A stretch of DNA of 64,000 bases from Trichomonas vaginalis G3 (GCF_026262505.1 NC_067205.1:21423585-21487584), one strand, 5' to 3'; shown: positions 35,199 to 44,965, counted from the stretch's first letter. Translations and numbers: made by a program. The notes: generated by a model from the sequence alone, not told the origin.

Positions 35199-36260
35199 AT
35201 GGGATGTACTACTAAATCAATTGTTTCATTAACCGTTAAGGGTGTTTGCTTTAAATCTGATTCCCCAGATGTTTTCTCAACGTTTCAAGGTTATAAATAC
35301 AACGTTCTCGAAAAACCAGATTACTCAAAAATTGAGATGTTTATGAATTTCATTAAAGAAGCCATTTGTGATAATAACGATGAAGTGTATAAATACCTTC
35401 TCGCTGGATTGCATCAATGATTCAACATCCCGGAATCAAGAATGAAACAGCAATTATTTTGAAAGGACTTCAGGGAACAGGTAAAAACAGATTTACAGAC
35501 ATTATTTCTGAACTTCTCGCTGGTTATTCATGTAAAAACATTACCGAAATAAGTGAGCTAACGGGTAATTTCAATTCAGTAGTTGAAAATAAAATGTTTC
35601 TTGTACTTAATGAACTCAAGAATGTGGGTGAAGACAGACTCGCAAACTTCAACGCTTTGAAATCAATTATTACGGATAATGAGATAAGAATTAATGAAAA
35701 GAATCAACCCAGAAGAACTGCTCAGAATGTTGCAAACTTCATTTTCGTAACTAACAACGTCTACCCTGTCAAAATTGAAGTTGGAGACAGAAGATACGTA
35801 GTTTTAAGAGTTAATGGTAAATTCAAGGGTCAATTTGATTACTTCAAGAATTTAATGGATTCATGCACTAAGGAATTTTATGATAATTTACTGACGTATT
35901 TTATGCAATATGACCTTTCATCATTTAATGTACGAATCATACCGATGACTGAAGCCAAACAATTTAATTGAATTATCATCAAATCCTTTAGATGTATGGA
36001 TAAATACACATTATGATGAATTGTGTGCAGGTATGACGTGTGAAAATGCTCTATTCTGCAAACCATCAGACATGAAAGACAAAAACTTTCAAATGAGTAT
36101 TAAGGATAAATGTGATAGGAAACATAGAAGAATAGACGGTAAACAAACATGGTATTATGTTTTGAAAGAAGAAATGAAAGGATTATATAAACAGGTTGAA
36201 CCAAACGATAATGAGGAATCATTTACTGATGATGAAATACCTGTAAATGAAGCTTTATAA
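35199..36260 (+). pseudogene. SF3 helicase (D5/DUF5906-like) remnant
   Basis: The core motifs of superfamily 3 helicases are readable: Walker A KGLQGTGKNRF (about 35460-35495), Walker B-like MFLVLNELKN (about 35595-35625), the sensor stretch FIFVTNN (about 35740-35760) and the DRRYVVL stretch (about 35785-35810). Such helicases unwind DNA for replication in virophages, NCLDV and related plasmids. The gene is broken in about two places. Standard Mavericks use a family B polymerase without this helicase, which makes its presence here notable. Confidence 0.8.
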
Positions 36261-36296
36261 AGTATGATTGGAATTTATTTTTGCATTAATCCTGCT

Positions 36297-36640
36297 GTGT
36301 TGTCAAAATGTCATGTTGTCACACTTTTTCAGAGAAGTTAAATGACCTGGTAGCACATGGTAACATGGTAGCACCTTCAGTTCTTCAAAAATAATTCATA
36401 ACTACCTTCCTCCTGTGTTGTTGTCAAAATGTCATGTTGTCAACATGGTAACATGGTAGCACCTTCAGTTCTTCAAAAATAATTCATAACTACCTTCCTC
36501 CTGAACTGTTGTCAAAATGTCATGTTGTCACACTTTTTCAGAGAAGTTAAATGACCTGGTAGCACATGGTAACATGGTAGCACCTTCAGTTCTTCAAAAA
36601 TAATTCATAACTACCTTCCTCCTGAACTGTTGTCAAGAAG
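36297..36640 (-). repeat. 121-bp satellite, inverted array (about 2.6 copies)
   Basis: This is the reverse complement of the monomer at 33412-33945, including one internally shortened copy. With the left array it gives the helicase block long imperfect inverted ends. It joins directly onto the KilA-N-like gene at about 36640. Confidence 0.88.
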
Positions 36641-37012
36641 TTTACAAACATACCAAGCATAACGAGGTGAAGCCCACATTGCTACAGCATTTACTAAAAG
36701 TCTATGAACATAATAACCTTTCAAACCAGGTGCCAAATTCTTGCGATTTTCGTACGGAATCTCTTCCCTCGGTTTTCCGAGGGAAGCAATCATATGAGGA
36801 AATTCTTCTAAAAGTTCTTTTGCCTGTTGGTTTTCAAACCAATGATATGCTTGCTTTGTAGAACGAAGAGCGTTCATTATACTTTGCATTTGATACATAT
36901 CATCTTTGACTGAACGAATGAGTCTCAATTGTTTGTTATATTGTATGTATTCGTATTCTTCATTTATGGCTTCATGAACGATAGCAGTTGTTGTGTTCTC
37001 TAATGTTGACAT
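36611..37012 (-). pseudogene. KilA-N-like gene truncated by the satellite array
   Basis: The frame starts at ATG 37012 (MSTLENTTT). The C-terminal part reads LKGYYVHRLLVNAVAMWASP then RYAWYVCKLLDN, which is the second half of a KilA-N DNA-binding domain (compare KGIYIHADLVHFVAEWCS in the gene at 39201). The frame then enters the satellite and stops. KilA-N proteins of DNA viruses bind nucleic acid and often regulate infection stages. Its leader (TATCCTGTATGTAAGAACAG) nearly matches that of the other KilA-N gene. Confidence 0.65.
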
Positions 37013-37033
37013 TACTGTTCTTACATACAGGAT
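37013..37033 (-). promoter_or_regulatory. TGTATGTAAGAACAG leader of the KilA-N-like gene
   Basis: The minus strand reads TATCCTGTATGTAAGAACAG just before the ATG, after a T-rich tract. The same motif precedes the KilA-N gene at 39866. Confidence 0.5.
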
Positions 37034-37107
37034 AAAAAAATAATATAAAAAAAAACTAACTTTATTTTTTTCTGAGATAAACACTATTTCTTCACAACAT
37101 TAAATTT

Positions 37108-37120
37108 TATCCTGTATGAA
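37108..37120 (+). promoter_or_regulatory. CCTGTATGAA start-proximal motif
   Basis: TTATCCTGTATGAA lies directly before ATG 37121; it is one of six sites sharing a TNTATGNAA core next to a start codon. Confidence 0.45.
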
Positions 37121-37493
37121 ATGACTTTAAAAAGATTATTGACTGACTTCGAATACTATCTCATTGACGCACTGACAGACCCTCAAAACTGTGTTGAAAG
37201 TTCTTTAAGCTTTAAGATAGAAGGCGACGCATTTTGTCTTCACTTACGTATTGAAAGAATATGACCGTTATCATAACGAAGTGAATCAAACACTAATAAA
37301 ATTTGTAGATAAAAAATTGGTTAACAATGAATATTTTAAACGTGAAGACCCAAACACTGCTGGAGATGATGAAGAATACAGACAAGTTATTGAAAAAAAT
37401 AACGCAAGATTAGATGCAATAGAAAAGAAGTTTAATGAATGTCTTACAAACACGTATGAATATCTTATGCAGTGGGAAGCCAGATGGAAATAA
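37121..37493 (+). pseudogene. Small unknown Maverick gene (coiled coil at C-terminus)
   Basis: A frame from ATG 37121 (MTLKRLLTDFEYYLIDAL) overlaps a second frame ending at 37493 (NNARLDAIEKKFNECLTNTY). They are probably one gene broken about once, though two overlapping genes are possible. The product would be small, acidic and helical. No family recognised. It is divergent from the KilA-N-like gene, with about 108 bases between the starts. Confidence 0.45.
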
Positions 37494-37534
37494 ATTTACG
37501 TCAAATATGCAATTTATAAAATCTTATGTCGACA

Positions 37535-37614
37535 GGCTACGTAGCACAGTGGTCTAAGGTGGTGTTATGGAGGGGTCAGGGTCTGTGGTTCGAACCGCGA
37601 CAGCGCCGTATTTT
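37535..37614 (+). ncRNA. tRNA-like sequence with A box, B box and T-run
   Basis: TAGCACAGTGG (37542-37552) fits the A-box consensus and GGTTCGAACC (37587-37596) the B box, and a TTTT run (37611-37614) follows. The T arm folds, but the acceptor arms (GGCTACG and CAGCGCC) do not pair well and no clean anticodon arm is seen. It is therefore a degenerate tRNA, a tRNA-derived element, or a Pol III promoter for a short RNA. Confidence 0.4.
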
Positions 37615-37669
37615 CTTATTTTCTTTATTTGTCTTGTTTGTCGTGAATAAAAAGTATCATAAAAGTGCT

Positions 37670-37740
37670 CTATCTTCCACGGGAATAAATAAAAAATTTA
37701 CTTTATTTCTTCTTTATTTTTTTTGTTCCCGTGGAAGAAG
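37670..37740. repeat. Inverted repeat with CTTCCACGGGAA arms
   Basis: CTTCCACGGGAA and TTCCCGTGGAAG form 12-bp arms around an AT-rich loop of about 40 bases, in the gene-free stretch 37615-38108. Confidence 0.7.
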
Positions 37741-37848
37741 GGTTTTGCTGTTTTTTCTCAGCCGAAATCAATGATTTTTTCATTTTTGGAATCCTTAGCG
37801 AATGAGGAATCTTTTCTCTCGTGGAAGCTTTGACCTAAAATATAATTT

Positions 37849-37894
37849 AGGTGAAGAGGTGAGATGTCACCTGTTTTCTCACCTCTTTTTTCAC
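37849..37894. terminator. GGTGA palindrome block
   Basis: Core GGTGAGATGTCACC with downstream CACC direct repeats, in the gene-free stretch. A second block follows about 100 bases on. Confidence 0.35.
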
Positions 37895-37979
37895 CCTCGT
37901 GACTTTGTCATAACTTCTTCGTAAATGCTTTGTCATAACTTCTTCGTAAATGAGTGTAAATGACCAAAAATATATTATA

Positions 37980-38024
37980 GGTGAAGAGGTGAGATGTCAC
38001 CTCTTTTTTCACCTAATTTCTCAC
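37980..38024. terminator. GGTGA palindrome block
   Basis: Core GGTGAGATGTCACC again. The preceding TTTGTCATAACTTCTTCGTAA direct repeat (37906-37951) has a diverged counterpart in Maverick C near 63860-63915. Confidence 0.35.
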
Positions 38025-38089
38025 CCATGAATTTTCATGAATTTCCTTAAGATAGAAAAATAACGTTAGTTTTATTTTTATTTATTTTT

Positions 38090-38108
38090 TTATTTTGTAT
38101 GTAAAGAT
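38090..38108 (+). promoter_or_regulatory. TATTTTGTATGTAA start-proximal motif
   Basis: A T-rich tract is followed by TATTTTGTATGTAAAGAT directly before ATG 38109. Confidence 0.45.
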
Positions 38109-39073
38109 ATGATTTCAACAATCGGCACAACAACAATTCAAGCCGCGAACGGCGGGACTCTGTCCACAACAACTTCACCAAACTCGTTAGTCATGAATCC
38201 AACATCTATGTTAGTAGAGATGAAAAGCTTCATTCCTTCTTCATATACTTTCGAAACAAAATCCAGAAGATAAAGCAAGAACTTTTAACAAGTAATTTAG
38301 ACTGTAGTGCGAAAGATGAAACAAATGAACAGTATCTTTATGAAATGCAGGACATTATTGACCATTTACCTAAACTACCTGAAATTCAGCATCAAAAACT
38401 AACTATTCCTGAATTCGATGAAATAGAAGTGAAACCAACTGACTCAGTAGAAATAAAGAAGTTCATTCGAAAGGTAAACTATGAGTTTCTAGGATTTCAT
38501 TGCAACCATAAGGTTATGGACAAAGATTGCGATATGGTATATAAGAATGTTTCTGACATATATAAATCTGAAGAATTTAAGACCTACGACAACTTTGTTT
38601 CGTTAGTTGCTGAATGTGTTTGGGAAATAAGAGATAAAGATAGAAGAGGTAAAATATGGAACGAACAGATAAGACCAACTGCTTTTGAGTTAAAGAAAAC
38701 CATTGACGCCTTAGTTGTTTTAGCAGGTAAGGTTTCAGAATATAACGCAAAAATGAATCCGCAATGTTCTAAATGTAAAGCAGGAATAAGGAAATATAAC
38801 TACTCCGTCAAAGAGATAGAAAGAATGCGAAACGACTATGCAGACTTAAAGAAAGAAGCAGAAAAGCCAGCAGAAGATAAAATGAACATGTTAGAATTTC
38901 TGAACAAAAACTATCCAACAGCAGAAGATTTCCTTCTATCTGACGTCAAGAAGAAGTATAAAGAAACCTTCGGTATTGTTAAAACTTTTGACATACTGAC
39001 AGAAGAAATAGAAGCTACGAAATTGTTTAGGATTTCAAATATACATCGTACAATTCATGTAAAACGCTTGTGA
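38109..39073 (+). pseudogene. Unknown Maverick protein (~320 aa), Cys/His-containing
   Basis: The reading starts at ATG 38109 (MISTIGTTTIQAANGGTLST) and ends at 39073, with about one break. The C-terminal 242 codons are continuous. It has GFHCNHKVMDKDC and NPQCSKCKAG stretches that might form metal sites, and a long charged helix (YSVKEIERMRNDYADLKKEA). No family recognised. A GC-rich double hairpin (38142-38165) lies inside the first 20 codons. The gene ends next to a GGTGA palindrome block shared with the convergent KilA-N gene. Confidence 0.55.
38142..38165. repeat. GC-rich double hairpin DH1 (in coding sequence)
   Basis: GCCG-CGAA-CGGC, one base, then GGAC-TCT-GTCC: two adjacent 4-bp stems with tiny loops, in frame in the gene at 38109. 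Confidence 0.6.
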
Positions 39074-39077
39074 AAAA

Positions 39078-39158
39078 ACAGGTGAGAAAAGAGGTGAAAA
39101 AACAGGTGAAATCTCACCTAGCCGCTTTGCGGCTCTGACCCTTTGGGTCTCTTCACCT
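39078..39158. terminator. GGTGA palindrome block with double hairpin DH2, between convergent genes
   Basis: Three AAACAGGTGA-type direct repeats and a GGTGAAATCTCACC dyad, followed by the double hairpin GCCGC-TTT-GCGGC-TCT-GACCC-TTT-GGGTC (39120-39148). It sits between the stop codons of two convergent genes, which fits a 3'-end signal serving both. Confidence 0.5.
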
Positions 39159-39200
39159 AAATTATATTTTTGGTGAATTCAATAAAAATAAATGGTTCAT

Positions 39201-39866
39201 TTACTCACAATATTTTTTTACAAAACGACCCCAAACTTTTAACTTCTTTTCTGCAGCTTCAAATGCTATCTTAGCGAGTTCATATTCTCTAAATTCTCTC
39301 TTTAAATCTTCTTGTTCCCATTGGTCTAGTTCGTATGGAGAATCTCTATAACCATAATATATCTCACGTTCATGTTCTAATTGTTTTTCACACATTTTTC
39401 CAACTTCTTCTTCGAACAAAGGTTTAGCATTCTCCACTGTATCTTCGAGTTCTTCTTCATCTAACTTCTCATGAACTTTCTTGTCTATGGAGTCCATAAT
39501 ATCTTTGACATAAAATGCATACTTTACAGAGCACCATTCAGCAACAAAATGAACGAGGTCAGCGTGTATGTAAATACCTTTGAATTCATTCATGACACCC
39601 TTTGTAAGCTCATAAAATGCTTGTTTTGAGGTCGAGCCACTTTTGGCTCCACCGTATTCTTTCAACCAAAACTCAAGAATTTCCTGCATTTTAGCACTAT
39701 TGAGAAATCTGTTTAAATGGTTTAACTTTCCTGCTTCTCTTGCCATCTTTGTTGCATTAATGTAACCATCCTTGTCTCTACGTAAGACTTCAATACCGTT
39801 ATAAGTGCCTTTTGTGAATGTTTCACCATTAGATTTGTTCGTGAATGTTTTTGCTTCGACTGACAT
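39201..39866 (-). CDS. KilA-N domain protein (221 aa)
   Basis: An intact frame. The KilA-N domain spans about residues 10-125: GIEVLRRDKDGYINATKMAR, a Gly/Lys turn, then FKGIYIHADLVHFVAEWCSV and KYAFYVKDIMDSI. This is the DNA-binding domain of KilA-N/APSES type found in large DNA viruses and phages. The C-terminal half is acidic and helical (EEELEDTVENAKPLFEEE). ATG 39866 was chosen because it follows the TGTATGTAAGAACAG leader shared with the truncated paralogue at 36611. A small GC hairpin (39634-39649) lies in frame near residue 75. Confidence 0.88.
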   Translation of the reverse strand: MSVEAKTFTNKSNGETFTKGTYNGIEVLRRDKDGYINATKMAREAGKLNHLNRFLNSAKMQEILEFWLKEYGGAKSGSTSKQAFYELTKGVMNEFKGIYIHADLVHFVAEWCSVKYAFYVKDIMDSIDKKVHEKLDEEELEDTVENAKPLFEEEVGKMCEKQLEHEREIYYGYRDSPYELDQWEQEDLKREFREYELAKIAFEAAEKKLKVWGRFVKKYCE

Positions 39867-39893
39867 TTCTGTTCTTACATACAAAATAAAAAA
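39867..39893 (-). promoter_or_regulatory. TATTTTGTATGTAAGAACAG leader of the KilA-N gene
   Basis: The minus strand reads TTATTTTGTATGTAAGAACAG up to the start codon, behind a TTTATTTTTA tract. Confidence 0.5.
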
Positions 39894-39951
39894 TAAATAA
39901 AAATAAAACTAACATTATTTTTGGTCTTTTGTGAAAATTCACGAAAATTCA

Positions 39952-40034
39952 AGAGGTGAAAAAACAGGTGAGAAAACAGGTGAAATCTCACCTAGCCGCT
40001 TTGCGGCTCTGACCCTTTGGGTCTCTTCACCTAA
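39952..40034. terminator. GGTGA palindrome block with double hairpin DH3, 3' of the integrase
   Basis: Nearly the same arrangement as at 39078-39158, including an identical double hairpin (39995-40023). It lies about 90 bases beyond the integrase stop codon and upstream of the KilA-N leader. Confidence 0.45.
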
Positions 40035-40126
40035 ATTATATTTTTGTCTGATTTACATCCAACGAAAAAGTTTAGAAGAATTTTCTTATTCTTTCTGGCA
40101 TGTTTTTATCTTTCCAGTACTCCGCT

Positions 40127-41155
40127 CTAATGTCCCAGATGAGTTGGTTTAGATTCTCTCAAGTTCTTAGATGGTATAACATCTTCAACGCCTCCTTCAT
40201 ATCTTACTTTATAAGTGTCATCGTTTGTGTTATAGTCAAGTATTTCAATAACCACTCCTCGCTTTGCTTCGTCAATGGTTTCAGCAAGTTTGCCATTACT
40301 ACTTTCGACTAATTTATGTCGAGGGTAAAATGCTATGGAGTCGTCAGCAGCTTTTATAAGATATCCATTACCTTGCGTAGAGTCTACGATATAATAATTT
40401 CGACTTAACCTTAAACGTTTCTTTGTCAATGGTTTGTCGTCAAGAACTACACGAACTTTTGTACCAGGAATGAGGGTAAATTGTGTTGAATTTCTGATAT
40501 TTTGTGTTTGACTTAGTTTCTTTTGTATATACTTTTCTTCTTGTTGTTGTGTCATTGAATTTGGTGTATGTCCTGTTGTAGAATGTGTTGAGGAATTATA
40601 TACTTCGAGAAAATGTTTCATTGTTTCTTCGGTAAAGTCTCGCTCTTGATTTAAATCTCTGAGAGTCCTTATGAAGCGGTTAATGATACCGAGTATGTTA
40701 TGGTTATGGTCTTCAGTAGTGTAGTGAGTTATGTTATGCTTAATGAGAAATTCTGTGATTTCGTTGCTGAGGTATGCACCGTCTTGGTCTGATGTTAAAA
40801 TACTTGGGCTATGTTCTGCTACAAACTTTTGTAAAACTCTTAACACTTCATGAGTTCCTTTATTTCTCATTGGATATGCATATGCTTTACGAGTGTTAAC
40901 ATTTATGAAGATGAGGAATGGTTTATGTCCTCCTTTTCTGCTTTGAATGAGAGTGTCAAATTGGTATGCGTCAGGAGTGTTGGAGTAAATTGGTAAAAAG
41001 TAGTCGTAAGGGTTTATTTTTGTTTGATGTACAACATTTTTGTCAAAGAACCTTTTCACTTCAGCTCTGTTAGTAAATCCCGAACTCTTTGCAGCTTCAT
41101 TGAACTTCTTAAATGACCTCCATGGATGTTGTTCGAATACTTCTTTCAAGCTCAT
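40127..41155 (-). CDS. Maverick rve-type integrase (342 aa)
   Basis: An intact frame. The N-terminal helical region (residues 1-45) precedes a retroviral-type integrase core with DAYQFDTL, TSDQDGAYLS and the HNILGIINRFIRTLRDL stretch typical of Maverick integrases. The C-terminus (VIEILDYNTNDDTYKVRYEG) looks like a chromo- or SH3-like module. The enzyme joins element ends to target DNA, giving the 5-6-bp duplication seen at A's ends. The ATG at 41155 follows TTTACATAA. The stop lies close to a palindrome block. Confidence 0.88.
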   Translation of the reverse strand: MSLKEVFEQHPWRSFKKFNEAAKSSGFTNRAEVKRFFDKNVVHQTKINPYDYFLPIYSNTPDAYQFDTLIQSRKGGHKPFLIFINVNTRKAYAYPMRNKGTHEVLRVLQKFVAEHSPSILTSDQDGAYLSNEITEFLIKHNITHYTTEDHNHNILGIINRFIRTLRDLNQERDFTEETMKHFLEVYNSSTHSTTGHTPNSMTQQQEEKYIQKKLSQTQNIRNSTQFTLIPGTKVRVVLDDKPLTKKRLRLSRNYYIVDSTQGNGYLIKAADDSIAFYPRHKLVESSNGKLAETIDEAKRGVVIEILDYNTNDDTYKVRYEGGVEDVIPSKNLRESKPTHLGH

Positions 41156-41195
41156 TTATGTAAAGTTAAAGATTTTATTCTAGGCTCAAGTGCGT

Positions 41196-44160
41196 TCATT
41201 GAACGCGGTACCATGCAAATACAGTCACAAATGGTGGCATGTAATCTGCACCCGAGCCTGTTGGATTTGTTGTGAAAGTATGGGCATGATTTCCTGCGGT
41301 TCCACAGAAAATACCTGCGCTTGAATCTACTGGGTCACTTGAAATATCATATCTATGCATTCCCTGTCTATCCGAACCTGCTGCAAGATTTGTATAACCT
41401 CTTTTTGTTATTGAATGTGAATGACTACCTGTTGTGTTTGTAGTTCCTGTATGAGTGTGCGGTGGAAGGTTTGCTTCAGTAATTTTCTTCGAACCTCCTG
41501 TTTGCTTTGAAGAGTTAGCACAGTATAAGAATTTGTCTACAATCTGCTGCCATGTACCAAAACCTAAAACTGTTGCTGGATTTGTTGAGTTCATTGACGT
41601 ATAAATAGAGCCTATAGGATATAATGTTTGAAGTATTTCTGTCTTTAATGTTTGAAGCTCTGTTTTGTCTGCTTTCTTGTCATATAAATCTTGAGCAGTG
41701 AATTTAATATTATGTTCATCCTTCATGACATAAACATCTTTACATCTAATGTTTTTCATCGTCGTTATGTCGTCATCCGATGTTAAACCTTGTGGAAAGT
41801 TAGGAGGTTTACAATATAATGCATCCCCACCAGTTTCTTCAACCGTTCCTTCAATACTTTCTATACCAACAGTTGTAAAACTTGTATGTGTATGGTTCTT
41901 GTCAGCTTTCTTATCTAACATTGCTGGTAGTTCATGTGCTTCAAAGTTTCTGGCATGACTTCAATGTTCATACATTTGTTATTTAAGGAGTTTAGTGTAT
42001 CTTTTACGCTTGTACTTGGATTTTCTAATGGTGCACTTGAACCAAGGTCAAAGTTCAATATTATGTCGTCTGCTCTAACAGTAGTGAAGGATTTATGTGT
42101 ATGGTTCTTGTCGGCTTTACTGTCTAAAGAAGTTTGAAGTTCATTTATATCGGAGATGTTGTGTTTATGAGATTTCAAAACTTTGTTCATTGCTTCGAGT
42201 TCATCTTTGTCAGCTTTACTTTTAATAGCATCTTCAAACGTTATTTTTGACTTAACTCTCAAAGTAAATCTTGGTTCAACTAATACACCATTAACATTGA
42301 AAGTAGAGGCATAAATTTCACCGGTATAACCAAATGCTTCTGGTGCTTTAGCTACATCATACTGTACAGTACAGCTTATGTCATAACCTTTAGCACGAAT
42401 GTATTTATATCTTCTTTCATTAACATCTTCAGTGCTTATTTGTTCATTCTGTGTTAAATATCCATGGTAGTCCGTTATAATCTGTTCGTCTGAACTTATA
42501 TAATGAACATGGTTTTTGTCTGCTTTTTCGGCTAATTTCTCATTAACATCATTCACTTCTAATTCAACTCTTCCGCCAGAACTCTTATTATCATTAATCT
42601 TTTTCATTAATTCGGTAATTACGTCATAAAGACTATATTCTGTTTTCGGTTTTGTAAATAATGAGTCAAAATTTCTTTTCATCATTACATCGCTGACATT
42701 AATGATATCACCAATTCCTTTTTCATTTATTCTCTTCATTAATTCTGCAATAATGACGAATATATAATCTGTTAATTTATTCTCTTCATCGAGGGTTATA
42801 GAATGTTTTGAAATTGAATCATTAACTCCTCTAAATAAATCAATAACTTCAGGATACACGTTTTTAATGTCTTGAATAACCCGACCAGTATCCTCGCCAC
42901 TATGTGGCTCTGAGCCCGTTGGGCTCTGTTGTTCATGTTCTTCGTTCCCGTCGTTACGTGGTTTTATATCTCTAACCATCATCAACGCAGCCATAACCGG
43001 AGGGTTTGTTGCTACCTGTTCGAAAATCCGTCCGTTATGTATGGTATATCTAAATAATTTCTTTGTGTTTGTTAAAACATTTGAAACAAGTCTTTTAAAA
43101 CCATCTACAAAATTTCCTGTTTCACCTAATGTTCTTGCAGCATTTACAAGCTCACCCATTCCCGCTTTTGACCCCAAAAACGTCCATATTGCATTTATTT
43201 CACTCTGTATAGTTGTCCATTCAGCGAAACTAACACCCGCATTCGCTAAGCTGAAAATGAAATTCAGTGGATCGAACTTAATTCCACCTTCTTTTTCAAT
43301 TTCAACGAACTCACTAACATGAGATTTTAAATATTCTTTCGTTAAAATTGTTTTCCCCGATGTTATGTCATTAACGAAACTATCACCGTCAAAAGTTAAC
43401 GAATTCAATTTCGTCGTTGATGCTTTTATTTCATACACCGCTTTATCAATAGTTTTTGGCTCACCTTCTTTAGAAGCATATGAAACATTAATGAATGAAT
43501 TATATGTATTCGTGAATGAGTTAAAATCAATGATTTTCATTAATGACGCCTTTAATGATTCATTAACTGTTGAATCCCTTAAAACAATTACTGAACTGTC
43601 GTTAATGAAAGGTACCCTGCAAACCGTCGAGTTTGGATCAAATGCTGTAGTTGGTGCAGGAATATTAATGATATAAGTCATTAAATCATTAAGTGACGTA
43701 AATAATGTTGTCGTTTTTGATTTAATTTCTTTAGCATCTGTTTATATGGTAATTTTATTTCTGTAGTTTCTGAATTAAAGATATTCGCTAAAATGTTTTG
43801 TAAACTGTTTTGAACAGCAGTATAAACCGTTGAATCCGGAACTCTTACGATTTCACCATCCTTAATAAAAGGCATTGTACATGACGTAGTGCTTGGGTCA
43901 AATCTTTCGGGATTATAATTCAACATATATTCTAACGCTTCATGAACAGACTTATATACTGTTGTGTCGTTCTTCATGACAACTTCACCATTTACAATGA
44001 ATGGCATTGTACATGGAGTTAAAATAGGGTCAAACTTTTCATAGTCCTTCCATGTTATGTATTTCTCAGTATTTCCATCAGAAATAACAATATATTTGTC
44101 AGTAAGTGTGAGAGAGTATTGACCAAAAAAAACGTTTAGCTCTGTCAGCTTCATACGCAT
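41196..44160 (-). pseudogene. Long fibre gene with phage tail-collar-like C-terminus, fossil
   Basis: Adjacent minus-strand frames (about 159, 588 and 241 codons) look like one fibre gene broken about twice. The N-terminal part repeats a module FDPxxTxCxMPFIxxGExV three times. The middle repeats KADKNHTH-type fibre motifs. The C-terminal 140 residues (YPIGSIYTSMNSTNPATVLG, FGTWQQIVDKFLYCANSS, LPPHTHTG, MPPFVTVFAWYRVQ) match the tail-collar/receptor-binding tips of bacteriophage fibres. A host- or surface-binding role is inferred. ATG 44160 abuts ATG 44161 of the next gene on the other strand. Confidence 0.75.
42896..42926. repeat. GC-rich double hairpin DH4 (in fibre gene)
   Basis: GCCAC-TAT-GTGGC-TCT-GAGCCC-GTT-GGGCTC, in frame (it encodes part of SPTGSEPHSGED on the minus strand). 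It has the same layout as DH2 but different stems. Confidence 0.7.
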
Positions 44161-44965
44161 ATGCAGCAATACTCATATTTTAATGAGAATAAAATGTTGT
44201 TCTATTTGCAAAGTACAGACCCAAACGAATACGGGACAGTAAAGCTACAAACAAACTTAGGTCTACAGAATGAGCCACTTGCATTCAGAGTTGTTGACTT
44301 CAATACTATCGCTTCATTCGTTATAACAGATGAAACAGATTTCATGGAGCTTGAAATAGATGGAAAGAAGCACGAAATAAGATTTCACAATAATGTAGAA
44401 TATAAGATGGAAAACATTAGCTGGAGTGTTAAATGCGCTCATAAATACTACAATAAACAAGGAGAACGAAGAAAACTTAATGAATGTTAAACTTATTGCA
44501 GGAGTTTTGAAGTTCAGTTATGCGAAGGAGTTTAAGATAACACGAATGAGTCATAGAGTTCAACTTCTTTTGGGAGCATACCATATGACATGTCCTTTGA
44601 AAAGTGTTGACAAAACGATTGAGATGAAATCTGTTCCATACGTATGTTATGGTAATTGTTTGTACATTGAGTCAAAAATAGCTAATGTCACAGGCATTTC
44701 AGGAGTTAATAGTAAAGGTTCAGTAGAATATAAATCCTTCTGTTATGCAGTCAATTCAATGTTCATTCCAAACGTTCCTGTCATAGTAACTCATTTAGGT
44801 AAATGGGTTCGCATTAGTCCTCATAATTTGAAAGACATGCAATTCAGACTTGTTGACTTTCAGGGCGAGCCTGTAGAACTGAAGGCACCAGTGCGAATGA
44901 CTGTTGAAGTTGACTTTTTTAGAAAAATATTAAATGCAACAGCTTACAAGAGAACTCAGAGCTAA
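44161..44965 (+). pseudogene. Penton/minor-capsid-like protein 2, fossil
   Basis: Two overlapping plus-strand frames look like one gene broken about once. The N-terminal part (QNEPLAFRVVDFNTIASFVI) and C-terminal part (SVPYVCYGNCLYIESKIAN, then MQFRLVDFQGEPVELKAP) are strand-rich. They end with a TVEVDF pattern common at the ends of jelly-roll minor capsid proteins. Assignment is by context and pattern only. The gene is divergent from the fibre gene with no spacing. Confidence 0.5.

Larger units (their letters stand above)
33412..36640. mobile_element. Nested SF3-helicase block bounded by inverted 121-bp satellites
   Basis: About 3.2 kb of plus-strand coding remnants lies between a direct array of a 121-bp repeat (33412-33945) and an inverted array of the same repeat (36297-36640). 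The right satellite array cuts off a KilA-N gene. The block therefore looks like a separate unit inserted in Maverick A, or a replication module captured by recombination. It holds a possible primase remnant and an SF3 helicase remnant, with about four or five breaks in all. It is AT-rich like the rest. No clear target duplication was found. Confidence 0.6.

Noticed and set aside
37526-37774. 82-codon frame over the tRNA-like sequence
   Set aside because: Its sequence is a read-through of the tRNA-like segment and the following T-rich DNA; no support as a gene.
43041-43676. Plus-strand frames antisense to the fibre gene
   Set aside because: Shadow frames; the minus strand carries recognisable repeats.
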